A DNA stretch of 64,000 nucleotides from Paenibacillus sp. LS1. GTDB lineage: Bacteria; Bacillota; Bacilli; Paenibacillales; Paenibacillaceae. Positions within the stretch are counted from its first letter, which is position 1; every line of letters begins with the position of its first letter. Shown one piece after another: positions 17,601-25,962 of the stretch. The stretch spans positions 248,001-312,000 of the forward strand of contig NZ_JAPDOE010000001.1 in NCBI RefSeq assembly GCF_026013365.1, in the 5' to 3' direction. Made by a program: the position numbers and the translations under genes. The notes under the pieces are model-generated. The model was not told the DNA's origin, made no database searches, and saw only the letters and a program-made list of their open reading frames with translations.

Positions 17601-18658
17601 GTAGCTATAATCTGACCGTATTACGTGGTGCGTTAACGCAACCCACGCCTTCGAATCCATCAGGCGGTGGCGGCTCAGCCGGTTCAAGTGGTACGAATGG
17701 AAACAGTGGAACACCATCTAATACTAATCAGGTAATACCTGCCGGTGGCGGAGAATTCGCATTCCAAGGAGTCACCCTACGGGTACCGAACGGTGCACTA
17801 CAGGCGAGCACTACAATGGACATCACCAAAGTTCCAGATGCAGCATCATTGCTTACAGGAACACCATATCAATTGTTGGGAGATGTATTCCAAGCCAATT
17901 CTAAGATGTTTCTTACACCGGTGACAGTAACCTTACCTTTCGACCAAACCAAAGTTTCACCAAATCAGGAAATCCGTTTGTACGGTTATAATGAAGCAAA
18001 CAAACAATGGGAACCGTTTAATGAGGTTAAAGTAGATCGGGAGAAAGGGACCATATCTGGATCAACGAGCTATCTGGGAACATTTGCGATACTCTTATCA
18101 GCCGGACACGGCATATCCTTACCTGAAACTTCGCTAACGTTCAGCGATATCCAAACACATTGGGGAGCTGCCAATATTTTTGAATTGGTGTCGCTCGGGG
18201 TCATTAATGGGTATCCCGATCAGTCGTTTAGACCTGACCGCAACGTTTCCCGAGCTGAGTTGATCAGCTTGATTGTTAAGGCTTTGAAGCTAGAGACTTC
18301 GGCAGAATCAGACTTCACCGATACAGATGCTCATTGGGCTCATGATGCTATTACCACAGCACATGCACTTGGGATAGCAAACGGCTATAGTGATAATCGT
18401 TTTGGACCGAATGAATGGGTTACGCGAGAAGAAATGGCTACCTTTGTCGTGCGAGCTGCGCAATGGGAAATCAGTAATACATCGATCAGTTTCACAGACG
18501 CCTCGCTTGTATCCAATTGGGCTCAACCAGCGATTTCCAAAGCCATTGCTGAAGGTATATTAAACGGATATACAGACGGTAGCTTCAAGCCTAAGGACAA
18601 AACAACGCGTGCTGAGGCAGCTGCAATGATCCTTCGTCTGATTAAGCTTCAACCATAA
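14609..18658 (+). CDS. Secreted lamin-tail / DUF2252 / SLH-anchored surface protein
   Basis: 1349 residues. Signal peptide ~1-36 with cleavage after AGA-AS; lamin-tail domain ~40-195 (FVELHNPTGEAISLTGWSI); DUF2252-like domain ~480-900 with FLRG (~522), GDAHIQNVG (~560) and NDFDTAGIG (~582); a cadherin-like beta-sandwich ~918-1008; a Ser/Gly/Asn linker; a ZU5-like beta domain ~1042-1167; and three SLH repeats ~1175-1349 (NGYPDQSFRPD, NGYSDNRFGPN, NGYTDGSFKPK). SLH repeats bind pyruvylated secondary cell-wall polymers, so the protein should sit outside on the wall. DUF2252 has no settled function and is normally cytoplasmic in my knowledge, so its export here is odd. RBS GAGAGGGGT. Alone in its unit. 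Confidence 0.85.
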   Translation: MRIYGQRWLAIILVMVMIVQSAWSFVGIQIAGAASYETGHLAKNVVISQFYGGKKDDVEDTYSNDFVELHNPTGEAISLTGWSIQYADSQKSKWKKVDLGTVNHSIPAYGYYLISLDSNGAVGAALPQADEQSSAIKLSNKSGKIVLLRTDSTLTAMDPTTDPLNADIVDFVGYGADAYWGTPASESGKQSTMQRLVFDPLNPDQPANAALFPDRGNNWDTRDNGRDFEKVKGAPVRNSGNTAAYVILEQEQTIQMQSESMVSNEDNKVMLTAVGGKLKQGPWSSSEFNVLGLPNGIFAEAAANGDQIQLTFNGDGTGRVLAESELFFEIHPEAWNQINKPSSTLNVYQGSHRVTIAKFTPDHQIVASPDSNSAFIHMTGSHDLSTNVRIELSQGLPIDGILAPEAYTLTGLPSGNWELAAVGESADRSVTISIEGRSDTPVSEQMKLNIVLNQEAIQDGNEWLASEAMELTLGRYIKPVLTDTARKDWVEKSIIADNTFFNDPVTKEYKYGTEGLAANEYTFLRGTNALFKADLASGLITSPAEVIKDWANKDILTYTEGDAHIQNVGTFNDSTKQMVFGLNDFDTAGIGSFYEELLRFVTSVYILPYDKDSSGIQHLQTSDYRDVSRVFLETYKDTLVDIQNNKGLKGTKLTASNVTDYTKAVMNSVSKKSYEEALEKLLGKRALNGKLNIAGNPDKFEKATEAELSALQSGWEAYKAEVRHHFPNLTDEQFEDYFTMKDAVRRINQGVGSIGVKRFNVLIEGPSDNHTDDILLDVKEQTPDASESKNAYLNMGVDVDTYLGTLVAAQRSYLIREVSPFKGDYTDKTFQSKEELQQYLIDAAKSYAYASSRLDSISDTLNYAYEDRFVSDIIPSWDALVPAILNAAEDYSQQIVTDFNLVKEDMRSGKLIDVATLDNLTVSQGTMQPSFNPETTQYRVTVDANTESIDITAKSTDAKAALTAKGSSYANAHSQTFALSSGQNQIPFVVTARNGLTRSYNLTVLRGALTQPTPSNPSGGGGSAGSSGTNGNSGTPSNTNQVIPAGGGEFAFQGVTLRVPNGALQASTTMDITKVPDAASLLTGTPYQLLGDVFQANSKMFLTPVTVTLPFDQTKVSPNQEIRLYGYNEANKQWEPFNEVKVDREKGTISGSTSYLGTFAILLSAGHGISLPETSLTFSDIQTHWGAANIFELVSLGVINGYPDQSFRPDRNVSRAELISLIVKALKLETSAESDFTDTDAHWAHDAITTAHALGIANGYSDNRFGPNEWVTREEMATFVVRAAQWEISNTSISFTDASLVSNWAQPAISKAIAEGILNGYTDGSFKPKDKTTRAEAAAMILRLIKLQP

Positions 18659-18683
18659 CGAAACTCTAGAATGATATTAACAA

Positions 18684-18731
18684 ACAAAGGCTATTTCAGG
18701 ATGTAAAGATCCTACGAAATAGCCTTTTGTT
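18684..18731 (+). terminator. Terminator after the SLH/DUF2252 gene
   Basis: Outer stem ACAAAGGCTATTTC / GAAATAGCCTTTTGT and inner stem AGGAT / ATCCT. The outer stem recurs almost exactly at 28614-28657. Confidence 0.85.
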
Positions 18732-18856
18732 ATTTATTGATCCATGAGGAATATATTTTTTTGAAGATCCTCAACTCAAGAAGGTTCGCTAGACACCTTT
18801 GCAACGGATCGTTTAATGGTAAAATATCTAAAAATGGTTCATGTTGGGGGATGCGC

Positions 18857-20473
18857 ATGTATAAACTGATGATCGTTGATGATGAATTGCTCATGCGGGT
18901 TGGAATTCGTTCCATGCTGAATTGGGAAGAGTACAACTTCTATGTTGTTGGTGAGGCTGGAAATGGAAAAGAGGCATTGAACCTTGCGCTTGAAGTGATG
19001 CCTGATCTAATTATTACGGATATCAAGATGCCGATTATGGATGGGCTGCAGCTTATACAAGAGGCTTCGTATGTACTGAAAACCTGTAAGTATGTCATTC
19101 TGAGTAACTTTGACGAATTTCATTATGTAAAAAAGGCACTAAAACTTGGCGCTTCAGACTACTTGATTAAAAGCGAGATTACAGAAACTGCCCTTATCGA
19201 TCTTCTGAGTACCGTTGGACAGAAGCTACAAAGCGAACATGTTCATCCAACCTACACATCTTCTAGGGCACATGATTATTCCAACAGCCTAAGACATCTA
19301 AAGGACACCTTCTTCCAAGATATTGTAAGCGGATTCATAAGTGAAAAGGATATTGTCACTAAAGCGGAAGAACTGCATTTTCGTATACGATCGGACCAGT
19401 TGGTCGTCATCAAGTTCGTCGTGAACTATTACGAGGATGCGAAGAGGAAATATATTGAAAAGGGGGAGAAGCTACTCTGGTTTTCGATGCTTAATATTAT
19501 GGAAGAGATCATTCCATCGAAATGGGAGAAAGAGATTTTCGTTGAAAGTTCTTCTGAATATTGGCTTATCGTTAATGTACTTCCAGAGAGCCAATCTGTA
19601 CACGCCGACTTGAATAAACTATGTAATAAATTGCTGTCTTCAATCAAGGATTTTATGAATCTATCACTCACGGCTGGTGTGAGTAGAATGACTTCCGGTT
19701 TACCTCACATTAAAATGGCCTGCCAAGAGGCAGAAATGGCTCTACAACAGGGTTTCTTCACAGGGAGCAACCAAGTGTTGTATTACGGTGATATGGTTCA
19801 ATCCCCCGATAGAAATGAAGTAAAAAGAGCTCTGAGCCCGCAACAAGAAAGAGATTTTATGAAGTTGTGGGTAAGTAAAGACATCCAAAAGGCGAAGGAG
19901 TTCCTTGAAGGAATTCGTTCGGACCTGGAAGCGCAGCAGGCGGATGAGAATAGCATTCGCAAGCAATATATCATGGTAATGGAAACGATACACTCCCATC
20001 TATCCCGAGCTACGGAAAGAGGTGCGCCTTCTTTAACAGAGAAATCGCCATATGAAACTGTTCTGAAGGGTGAGTACTGGGAGGATATCCACCAGGATAT
20101 GCTTGCTCACATTACGCATTACTTTAAAACCGATTCCCAAACGAAGCAGGAAAGTACCTATACAGACCTCGCCATTGCATTAATCGACAAGTATTATGCC
20201 GAGGATATTTCGCTGCAAAGTATCGCTAGCCAAATCAGTGTTAATCCGTCGTATCTCAGCCGATTGTTTAAGCAGGAAAAAGGAGAGAACTTTATCACGT
20301 ACTTGACACGAGTTCGGATTGAACATGCCAAGGCGTATCTATTGAGTAGAGGAATGAGAGTGTACGAAATCGCAGAAAAAGTGGGCTACCATAATTACAC
20401 GTACTTCAGTAAGATTTTCAAAAAATCGGTAGGTGTCACTCCAGAGGAATATCGAGAACGACAGCAGGCATGA
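18857..20473 (+). CDS. Response regulator, receiver plus AraC-type DNA-binding domain (YesN-like)
   Basis: About 538 residues from ATG 18857 with GGGGG upstream. The receiver domain has DDELL (~8-12) and the phospho-acceptor Asp in LIITDIKMPIMDG (~54-56); the centre (~150-430) is a poorly conserved linker; the C-terminal ~100 residues form a double helix-turn-helix AraC domain (ISLQSIASQISVNPSYLSRLFK and YEIAEKVGYHNYTYFSKIFKK). YesN-type regulators respond to the YesM kinase encoded next and usually switch on a neighbouring carbohydrate ABC transporter; here that is the minus-strand cluster ending at 22287. Confidence 0.92.
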   Translation: MYKLMIVDDELLMRVGIRSMLNWEEYNFYVVGEAGNGKEALNLALEVMPDLIITDIKMPIMDGLQLIQEASYVLKTCKYVILSNFDEFHYVKKALKLGASDYLIKSEITETALIDLLSTVGQKLQSEHVHPTYTSSRAHDYSNSLRHLKDTFFQDIVSGFISEKDIVTKAEELHFRIRSDQLVVIKFVVNYYEDAKRKYIEKGEKLLWFSMLNIMEEIIPSKWEKEIFVESSSEYWLIVNVLPESQSVHADLNKLCNKLLSSIKDFMNLSLTAGVSRMTSGLPHIKMACQEAEMALQQGFFTGSNQVLYYGDMVQSPDRNEVKRALSPQQERDFMKLWVSKDIQKAKEFLEGIRSDLEAQQADENSIRKQYIMVMETIHSHLSRATERGAPSLTEKSPYETVLKGEYWEDIHQDMLAHITHYFKTDSQTKQESTYTDLAIALIDKYYAEDISLQSIASQISVNPSYLSRLFKQEKGENFITYLTRVRIEHAKAYLLSRGMRVYEIAEKVGYHNYTYFSKIFKKSVGVTPEEYRERQQA

Positions 20474-20501
20474 ATGTAACCGGTGAATAGAGGTGCAGCA
20501 T

Positions 20502-22247
20502 ATGAAGCTTGTCCAGCCCTTCCAAATCAAGCACAAAATTATGGTGATCTGTATGACAGTCATTATCCTTCCTGTATTGGTAATGACAATCAATTCGTAC
20601 TACTCGTCAGAGCGGTTATTGGCACAGAACTATACAACGTTGCTAAGTGATCTGGCCAAACAGACGAATATTCGTATCGACGAGTTCCTCAAGGAGATTG
20701 AGAAAATCACGCTGTTAGCCAGCAATGGCCTTAGCAACAATCTATCTGCGACCCATGAAGGAAGTTTTCCGATCCAGGATTTTCTACGGGAGGGTAACGA
20801 ACAAAATGAGATTGCCGCATACAATATTCTGATGAATTATATCATGATGAAGGACCGTGTATTCTCCATTTACCTCTACAATATGAACGGGGGACAGGAT
20901 CTGTTCGTCAGTCCACACCAGCCCATTGACCCAGACTTCAAAGTGGCGAACGAATTGTGGTTCAAAAAGTTCATGCACGATAATGATCGAACCATTACGC
21001 TCACAACACGAATCGATGAGCAATTGGAGAATAAAATACTGGGAGTGTCACATGCTCGCAAAATTCATGATGTGGCTAGTGGTGAACTGCTTGGCGTGAT
21101 CGTTGTGAGCATTGATATCAAATTCATCGAAATCGTCAATCGAAACTTACAGGAAGGGCTACGTTCCAGATTCATGATCGTTGATGAGAATGACAAGATT
21201 GTATATAACGTAAACGACCGATTAATTGGTACACTGTTCCGTGACAACGTTCGTCCGCCTGAAGCATTAAATGTCGTAGTGACCAGTCCCCTTAGTCAGC
21301 AAAAATGGACAACGTACCTATATATGCCCTTGGATGAGCTGACTGCTGATGGCAAAATATTGGGCCGTAATCTGGTGACACTCGCCATTGTCATTGTTCT
21401 TTTTGCTGCGGTTATATCCATCTTTCTATCTCATGTCATTACAACTCCGATTAAGAAGTTGCTCCGAAATATCGCTTTGGTCGAGAAAGGTCAATTTGAA
21501 CAAGTTGAACCTATTGCCTCCAGAGATGAGATTGGACATTTATCCATTCGATTCAACAGAATGTCGCATGAATTGAAGCGGATGGTCGAACGGATGCAGC
21601 AGGAAGAGATAGAGAAAGCCAAGGCCGAGATGCGTGCGCTCCATGACCAGATCAAGCCTCATTTTCTATATAACACACTGGGGTCGGTGAAATGGATTGC
21701 CTCGATGCAACAGGCTGACAAAATCGTGGAAATGACCGATGCACTAATCTCGATGCTTCGTTATGCAACCAAATCCGATGGAACCCTCGTAACCATTCGT
21801 GAAGAACTCGATAATATAGCGAATTACGTAACGATTCAGAATGTCAGGTACTATGATTGTATTCAAATGAGATATGAGGTTGAGGATCGAATGCTGGATT
21901 ATCGCATGCCCAAAATGATTCTACAGCCCATTGTGGAGAATGCGATATTTCATGGACTCGCCGAACTCGAAGAAGACGGAATCATTACCATTCGGATTCA
22001 ACCACAGCAGGATGAAGTTGTGATCCAAGTCTGCGATAATGGCGTCGGTATGGATCATCATACGATGCAGAATTTAATGGAAGAGAAGTCCGGTGCAGGT
22101 ACGGGAACGAATGGCATTGGATTGCATAATGTGCAGCGGCGGATTCAACTTCATTTTGGTAAACCCTATGGAATACAGGTGGAGAGTAAAATAGGTGAAG
22201 GTACCATTTTCTCGATTCTGCTGCCGGCCATCTCAGAGTTTAGATAG
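20502..22247 (+). CDS. Sensor histidine kinase (YesM-like)
   Basis: About 581 residues. ATG 20502 lies 7 bases after AGAGGT; the GTG at 20493 overlaps that site and is less likely. Membrane helices at ~12-32 and ~290-310 flank a large extracellular sensor domain of dCache type; HAMP follows (~310-365), then the His_kinase domain with HDQIKPHFLYN (phospho-acceptor His ~384) and HATPase with PIVENAIFHG and DNGVGM. It starts 28 bases after the yesN-like gene. Such kinases sense oligosaccharides outside the cell, directly or through a binding protein; the ligand is unknown. Confidence 0.92.
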   Translation: MKLVQPFQIKHKIMVICMTVIILPVLVMTINSYYSSERLLAQNYTTLLSDLAKQTNIRIDEFLKEIEKITLLASNGLSNNLSATHEGSFPIQDFLREGNEQNEIAAYNILMNYIMMKDRVFSIYLYNMNGGQDLFVSPHQPIDPDFKVANELWFKKFMHDNDRTITLTTRIDEQLENKILGVSHARKIHDVASGELLGVIVVSIDIKFIEIVNRNLQEGLRSRFMIVDENDKIVYNVNDRLIGTLFRDNVRPPEALNVVVTSPLSQQKWTTYLYMPLDELTADGKILGRNLVTLAIVIVLFAAVISIFLSHVITTPIKKLLRNIALVEKGQFEQVEPIASRDEIGHLSIRFNRMSHELKRMVERMQQEEIEKAKAEMRALHDQIKPHFLYNTLGSVKWIASMQQADKIVEMTDALISMLRYATKSDGTLVTIREELDNIANYVTIQNVRYYDCIQMRYEVEDRMLDYRMPKMILQPIVENAIFHGLAELEEDGIITIRIQPQQDEVVIQVCDNGVGMDHHTMQNLMEEKSGAGTGTNGIGLHNVQRRIQLHFGKPYGIQVESKIGEGTIFSILLPAISEFR

Positions 22248-22248
22248 A

Positions 22249-22287
22249 ACAAAAGGGCTCGCAGGTTGAACTGCAAGCCCTTTGTTT
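22249..22287. terminator. Bidirectional terminator between kinase and ABC permease genes
   Basis: Stem AAAGGGCT(C)GCAG / CTGC(A)AGCCCTTT with loop GTTGAA, T-rich on the plus strand and A-rich at the other side, between the convergent kinase and minus-strand permease. Confidence 0.85.
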
Positions 22288-23177
22288 CACCCTTTGACGC
22301 TACCTAGCACCAAACCCTTGGTAAAGTATTTCTGTAAGAACGGATACACGAGTAAAATCGGAATGGCACCCAAGAACATTTGAGCGGCACGCCCCGTTCT
22401 GGCGTTCATCATGGATAACAGTTGCGTATAATCTGATCCAGATTTCAGCATGATTTGCTCAAAACTCTGCAAGAGGGTCTGGAGGTAGCTTTGTAATGGA
22501 TAATTGGCTGGATTGTTCATATAGATAATACCATCGAACCATGAATTCCAGTGGGCGACGATACTGAACAAACCGACTGTTGCGAGAGCGGGCTTGAGGA
22601 GTGGGAGTAGAATACGAAGCAATACCTGTACAGGCCCAGCACCATCGATAATTGCTGATTCTTCAATTTCCTCGGGCAAACCCCTTATGAAATTCATGAG
22701 AATAATCATGCTGAATATGGGGAGAGCCCCAGGCAGGATCAGAGACCATATGGAATCGATCAGTCCCATTTTGACGACAACGAGATAGGTTGGAATTAGT
22801 CCTCCACTGAATAACATGGTTATTATGAAAAATCCCATATAGATATTACGTCCCATTAATTTTTGTTTTGACTTGGAGAGGGGATAAGCCGTGAGCACGA
22901 TCAGAACCAGATTCACCAACGTTCCGAGAACGGTTCGCTGGATGGCAACCCAGAGGGAGGAGAAGAAGGACCCTCCAGTTAACGCAAATTCATAGGCCTT
23001 TGTTGTGAATTCCACAGGCCAGAACGTAACACTCCCCGCAGATACAGCTGCGCTGCTACTGAATGAAACAGCAAGCAGGTTGATAAACGGCAGGATACAG
23101 AGTAGAGAGATCAGAAGCAATATGGTGTAGTTTAGGATAAGAAACAAACGCCTACTCATACTTTTATCATAGATCAT
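22287..23177 (-). CDS. Carbohydrate ABC transporter permease (LplC/YtcP-like)
   Basis: 296 residues with six membrane helices. The cytoplasmic EAA loop reads EEIEESAIIDGAGPVQVLLRILLPLLKP (~185-210), the site that contacts the ATPase. AAGGAGG lies 11 bases before the ATG. With the next upstream permease and the binding lipoprotein it makes a CUT1-type sugar importer; no ATPase gene is present, as is common in this family, which shares a general MsmX/MsmK-like ATPase encoded elsewhere. LplC of Bacillus belongs here, but family members take up many oligosaccharides. Confidence 0.92.
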   Translation of the reverse strand: MIYDKSMSRRLFLILNYTILLLISLLCILPFINLLAVSFSSSAAVSAGSVTFWPVEFTTKAYEFALTGGSFFSSLWVAIQRTVLGTLVNLVLIVLTAYPLSKSKQKLMGRNIYMGFFIITMLFSGGLIPTYLVVVKMGLIDSIWSLILPGALPIFSMIILMNFIRGLPEEIEESAIIDGAGPVQVLLRILLPLLKPALATVGLFSIVAHWNSWFDGIIYMNNPANYPLQSYLQTLLQSFEQIMLKSGSDYTQLLSMMNARTGRAAQMFLGAIPILLVYPFLQKYFTKGLVLGSVKG

Positions 23178-23195
23178 AGTGTTAGTTCCTCCTTC

Positions 23196-24086
23196 TTAGA
23201 AGATGCGATAGCCAGCTACCCTGTAGGCCAGGATGTACGATACGGCAACCAGAACACTGGAAATGATGGATTTGAATAATCCAACAGCGGTACCGATTGA
23301 ATACTGTGCCTGCTGAATTCCCAGACGGTAGACATAGGTATCAATAATATCACCGGTCTGATAGACAACAGGGGAGTAGAGATTATAGATTTGGTCAAAG
23401 CCAGCATTGAGTACGTTTCCAAGTGAAAGCACGGTCATTAAAACAATGGTTGGCATGAGGAGAGGCAATGTAATGTAGATGGTCTGCTTCCACCGTTTCG
23501 CTCCGTCGATCACAGCGGCCTCGTAAAGTCCCGGGTCAATACTGGTCAAGGCTGCTAAATAAACAACTGTGCCAAAGCCGAAGCCTTTCCATATATCACT
23601 CACGATCATCGTCCAAGGAAAAATAGAGGGTGTGCCAAGAAAGGAGATCGGTGCAATCCCGAAAACGCCTAGAAATGTATTGATAATGCCTTCGGAGCTA
23701 AGGATATCCAGCATGATGCCGGCCATAATGACCCAGGAGAGGAAGTTCGGAATGTAGACAAGTGTTTGGAATGTACGTTTAATTCCACTGTGTAGTACCT
23801 CGTTAAGCAGTAATGCGAAAATAACGGGCACGATTATACCACCGATAATCTTGAAGACAGACATGTATAGTGTATTCCAGATCGTTCTTACGAAGTTTGG
23901 CTGATTAAAGATGTGGTTAAAATTATCCCATCCTACCCATGGCGAGTTGAACCCGAGGCCCGGATTGTATTTCTGAAACGCAATAATAAGTCCGTAGAAA
24001 GGGATGTAACTAAAGATGAAGACCAGAACCAGGCTTGGGATCAACATGAGATGGTAAGCACGCTGTTGCTTCCATTTGCTCAGCAT
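23196..24086 (-). CDS. Carbohydrate ABC transporter permease (LplB-like)
   Basis: 296 residues from ATG 24086 (MLSKWKQQRAYH), preceded by GGAGGA 7 bases away; an in-frame extension to 24131 has no site. Six membrane helices and an EAA loop DPGLYEAAVIDGAKRWKQTIYITLPLL (~175-200). It pairs with the permease 18 bases downstream. Substrate is inferred only as carbohydrate from family, from the YesMN pair next door and from the large binding protein. Confidence 0.92.
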   Translation of the reverse strand: MLSKWKQQRAYHLMLIPSLVLVFIFSYIPFYGLIIAFQKYNPGLGFNSPWVGWDNFNHIFNQPNFVRTIWNTLYMSVFKIIGGIIVPVIFALLLNEVLHSGIKRTFQTLVYIPNFLSWVIMAGIMLDILSSEGIINTFLGVFGIAPISFLGTPSIFPWTMIVSDIWKGFGFGTVVYLAALTSIDPGLYEAAVIDGAKRWKQTIYITLPLLMPTIVLMTVLSLGNVLNAGFDQIYNLYSPVVYQTGDIIDTYVYRLGIQQAQYSIGTAVGLFKSIISSVLVAVSYILAYRVAGYRIF

Positions 24087-24127
24087 TCGTATTCCTCCGT
24101 TCTTGGTGCGATATATTGTAACCGCTA

Positions 24128-24163
24128 CCAAGAAGAGACGAGAACATTAGCATCCCTTCTTGG
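24128..24163 (-). promoter_or_regulatory. Intercistronic hairpin between binding-protein and permease genes
   Basis: Perfect 8-bp arms CCAAGAAG / CTTCTTGG in the 88-base gap between the solute-binding gene and the first permease. No T-run. Such hairpins often stabilise the binding-protein part of the transcript or partly stop transcription, giving more binding protein than permease. Confidence 0.5.
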
Positions 24164-24174
24164 CAACAGACTTA

Positions 24175-25776
24175 TTATTTTCCGTATGCCTCATTGACTG
24201 CCTGGGTTGCGTCATCGCCTCCGGCTGCACGCCAATTCTGGACAATGACATCGAAATAATCGATACTTTCGCTACCCATAATAATCTTGGTGAAGCCTTC
24301 GGTCAGGATATCATCCAAGGTTGTGCCGTAGCTTGATAGGATTTCTGGCGTAACACCCCATAGGGCCGTCTTGGTGTAGTTCTCGCTGTCCAGTACTTTC
24401 TTGGCAAGACCATACGCATTCTTTGGAGCACCTTGTTGCAAATAGTCGCCGACTGCTCCTGGTGTAGCATTCTCCATAAATTCCACACTGTTGTTATATT
24501 TTTGCCACATTCCCGAAGTCGTGAGTGCACTGGTATCCTTCGATTGAAGGGCAGCGGAGACCGCCTCAAATTGCTCGTAATCGGAATCCGGATTAAGTAC
24601 ACGGAATGCTCCAACAACATGGGCAATATCGTTGTCCAGCAAGGCGGATAGTGTTTCTGTAGATTCCTTGCCATTGCCTTCATCAACGATATAAGCATAG
24701 TCGTTCAAAATTTTGATCACTTCTTCAGGGCTTTTGAATCCCTTTTTCATAACGATATAATTGTTGTTGGCGAAGAAGATGGATTGTTTGGCTTCTTTCC
24801 CATCGACGGAAGGGATGATATATGGGTAGAAGATGGCGTCCTTACCCAGATTGGATACCGTATCGACACCCGGGTTATAACCCCACCACTGGTAATAAGG
24901 CTGCATGCCCACTTTGCCGGCTACAATGTCCGCGTTCATCGCATTAAAGTCTTTGATTGCAAATTCCGGATCAATGATGCCCCGCTTGTACCATTCTGAC
25001 CACTCAGCCAGCGCATTCTTCATCTCAGGCTGTACGGAACCGTACACGAGTGCTCCACTATTATCCTCCATCCACATATCCGGATGCGCATTCCATGCAA
25101 TAGCGAGCAGGTTGAGGTAATCTAACGATTGGTCTACCGCTATACCATAACCACCGTGCTTTTCCATAAATTTTAGTGCGATATTCTTGATGTCTTCCAC
25201 AGACTTCGGATCCTGGACTCCCAGTTCTTCTTTCCAGTCGTTCCGGATCCAGATGAAGTCTGGTTGTTCAATTAATCCCCAGTGCATCTGTGGTATGCCG
25301 TACAGCTTACTGTCCTTCTTTCCAGATTCGTAACTGTCTGCATCTGCTTCCATATAACCTTTGAGACGATCTGAAGCGTGTTGATTAAAGACCTCGGAAA
25401 GGTCCATGACCATGTCTGCTTCGACCAACTGTCTGAGTTGTGATGGATTCACTCTGAATACGTCAGGAAGATCGTTCGAGGCGATAGCCAAATTCAGTTT
25501 TGTATCGTACTCATCGCTGACCCAGTCTGTTTTGACATCGATATTAAACTTCTCTTTGTAGCGCTTAATCCACACATTGTTTGTGATGTCGTCTCCTTTT
25601 GGATATTTCGCAGAAGTGTATTCTGACGTCACGGTGTGGATCGTTGTCGTTCCAGCCTCGTTGGAATCCGTGTCCGTCGTTGAACCTTTATCAGTACCGC
25701 TTCCATTGCTACAGGCTGCGAGTAATAAGGTTGACATGCACACAGACAAGACTAAGGCTTTTGTTTTCTTGATCAT
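24175..25776 (-). CDS. Extracellular solute-binding lipoprotein (LplA-like)
   Basis: 533 residues. Lipoprotein signal MIKKTKALVLSVCMSTLLLAAC with lipobox LLAAC (Cys ~22), then a Ser/Thr/Asp-rich tether and a family-1 sugar-binding fold rich in Trp and Asp (for example WAEWSEWYKRG-like and QWWGYNPG). The length (>500) is typical for LplA-type binding proteins for oligosaccharides. First gene of the minus-strand operon and so probably the one under the YesN-like regulator. The 186 bases upstream of it hold a C-rich run (the ribosome binding site, AAGGGGG) and AT-rich promoter sequence. Confidence 0.92.
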   Translation of the reverse strand: MIKKTKALVLSVCMSTLLLAACSNGSGTDKGSTTDTDSNEAGTTTIHTVTSEYTSAKYPKGDDITNNVWIKRYKEKFNIDVKTDWVSDEYDTKLNLAIASNDLPDVFRVNPSQLRQLVEADMVMDLSEVFNQHASDRLKGYMEADADSYESGKKDSKLYGIPQMHWGLIEQPDFIWIRNDWKEELGVQDPKSVEDIKNIALKFMEKHGGYGIAVDQSLDYLNLLAIAWNAHPDMWMEDNSGALVYGSVQPEMKNALAEWSEWYKRGIIDPEFAIKDFNAMNADIVAGKVGMQPYYQWWGYNPGVDTVSNLGKDAIFYPYIIPSVDGKEAKQSIFFANNNYIVMKKGFKSPEEVIKILNDYAYIVDEGNGKESTETLSALLDNDIAHVVGAFRVLNPDSDYEQFEAVSAALQSKDTSALTTSGMWQKYNNSVEFMENATPGAVGDYLQQGAPKNAYGLAKKVLDSENYTKTALWGVTPEILSSYGTTLDDILTEGFTKIIMGSESIDYFDVIVQNWRAAGGDDATQAVNEAYGK

Positions 25777-25962
25777 TTCTTTTCCCCCTTATCAGTCATA
25801 TTTCAATAACGCTTTCTTGAAAATATTCTAAACGAGAAAGGGGGAACGGGATATAAAGGTTATTGACGAGAACCGGTATCTTTTTTTACTTTTGAGTTGT
25901 AGCGCAGAAAAGATAAATGAGCTTTGTGCACTTTTTTTACTTTGTACTCCTTCTTTTTTTAC

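Noticed and set aside
25777..25962. Poly-T tracts at 25880-25960 as a terminator
   Set aside because: Several T-runs but no stem precedes them; they are read as AT-rich promoter sequence of the sugar operon and the spacer after the MetX-like gene.
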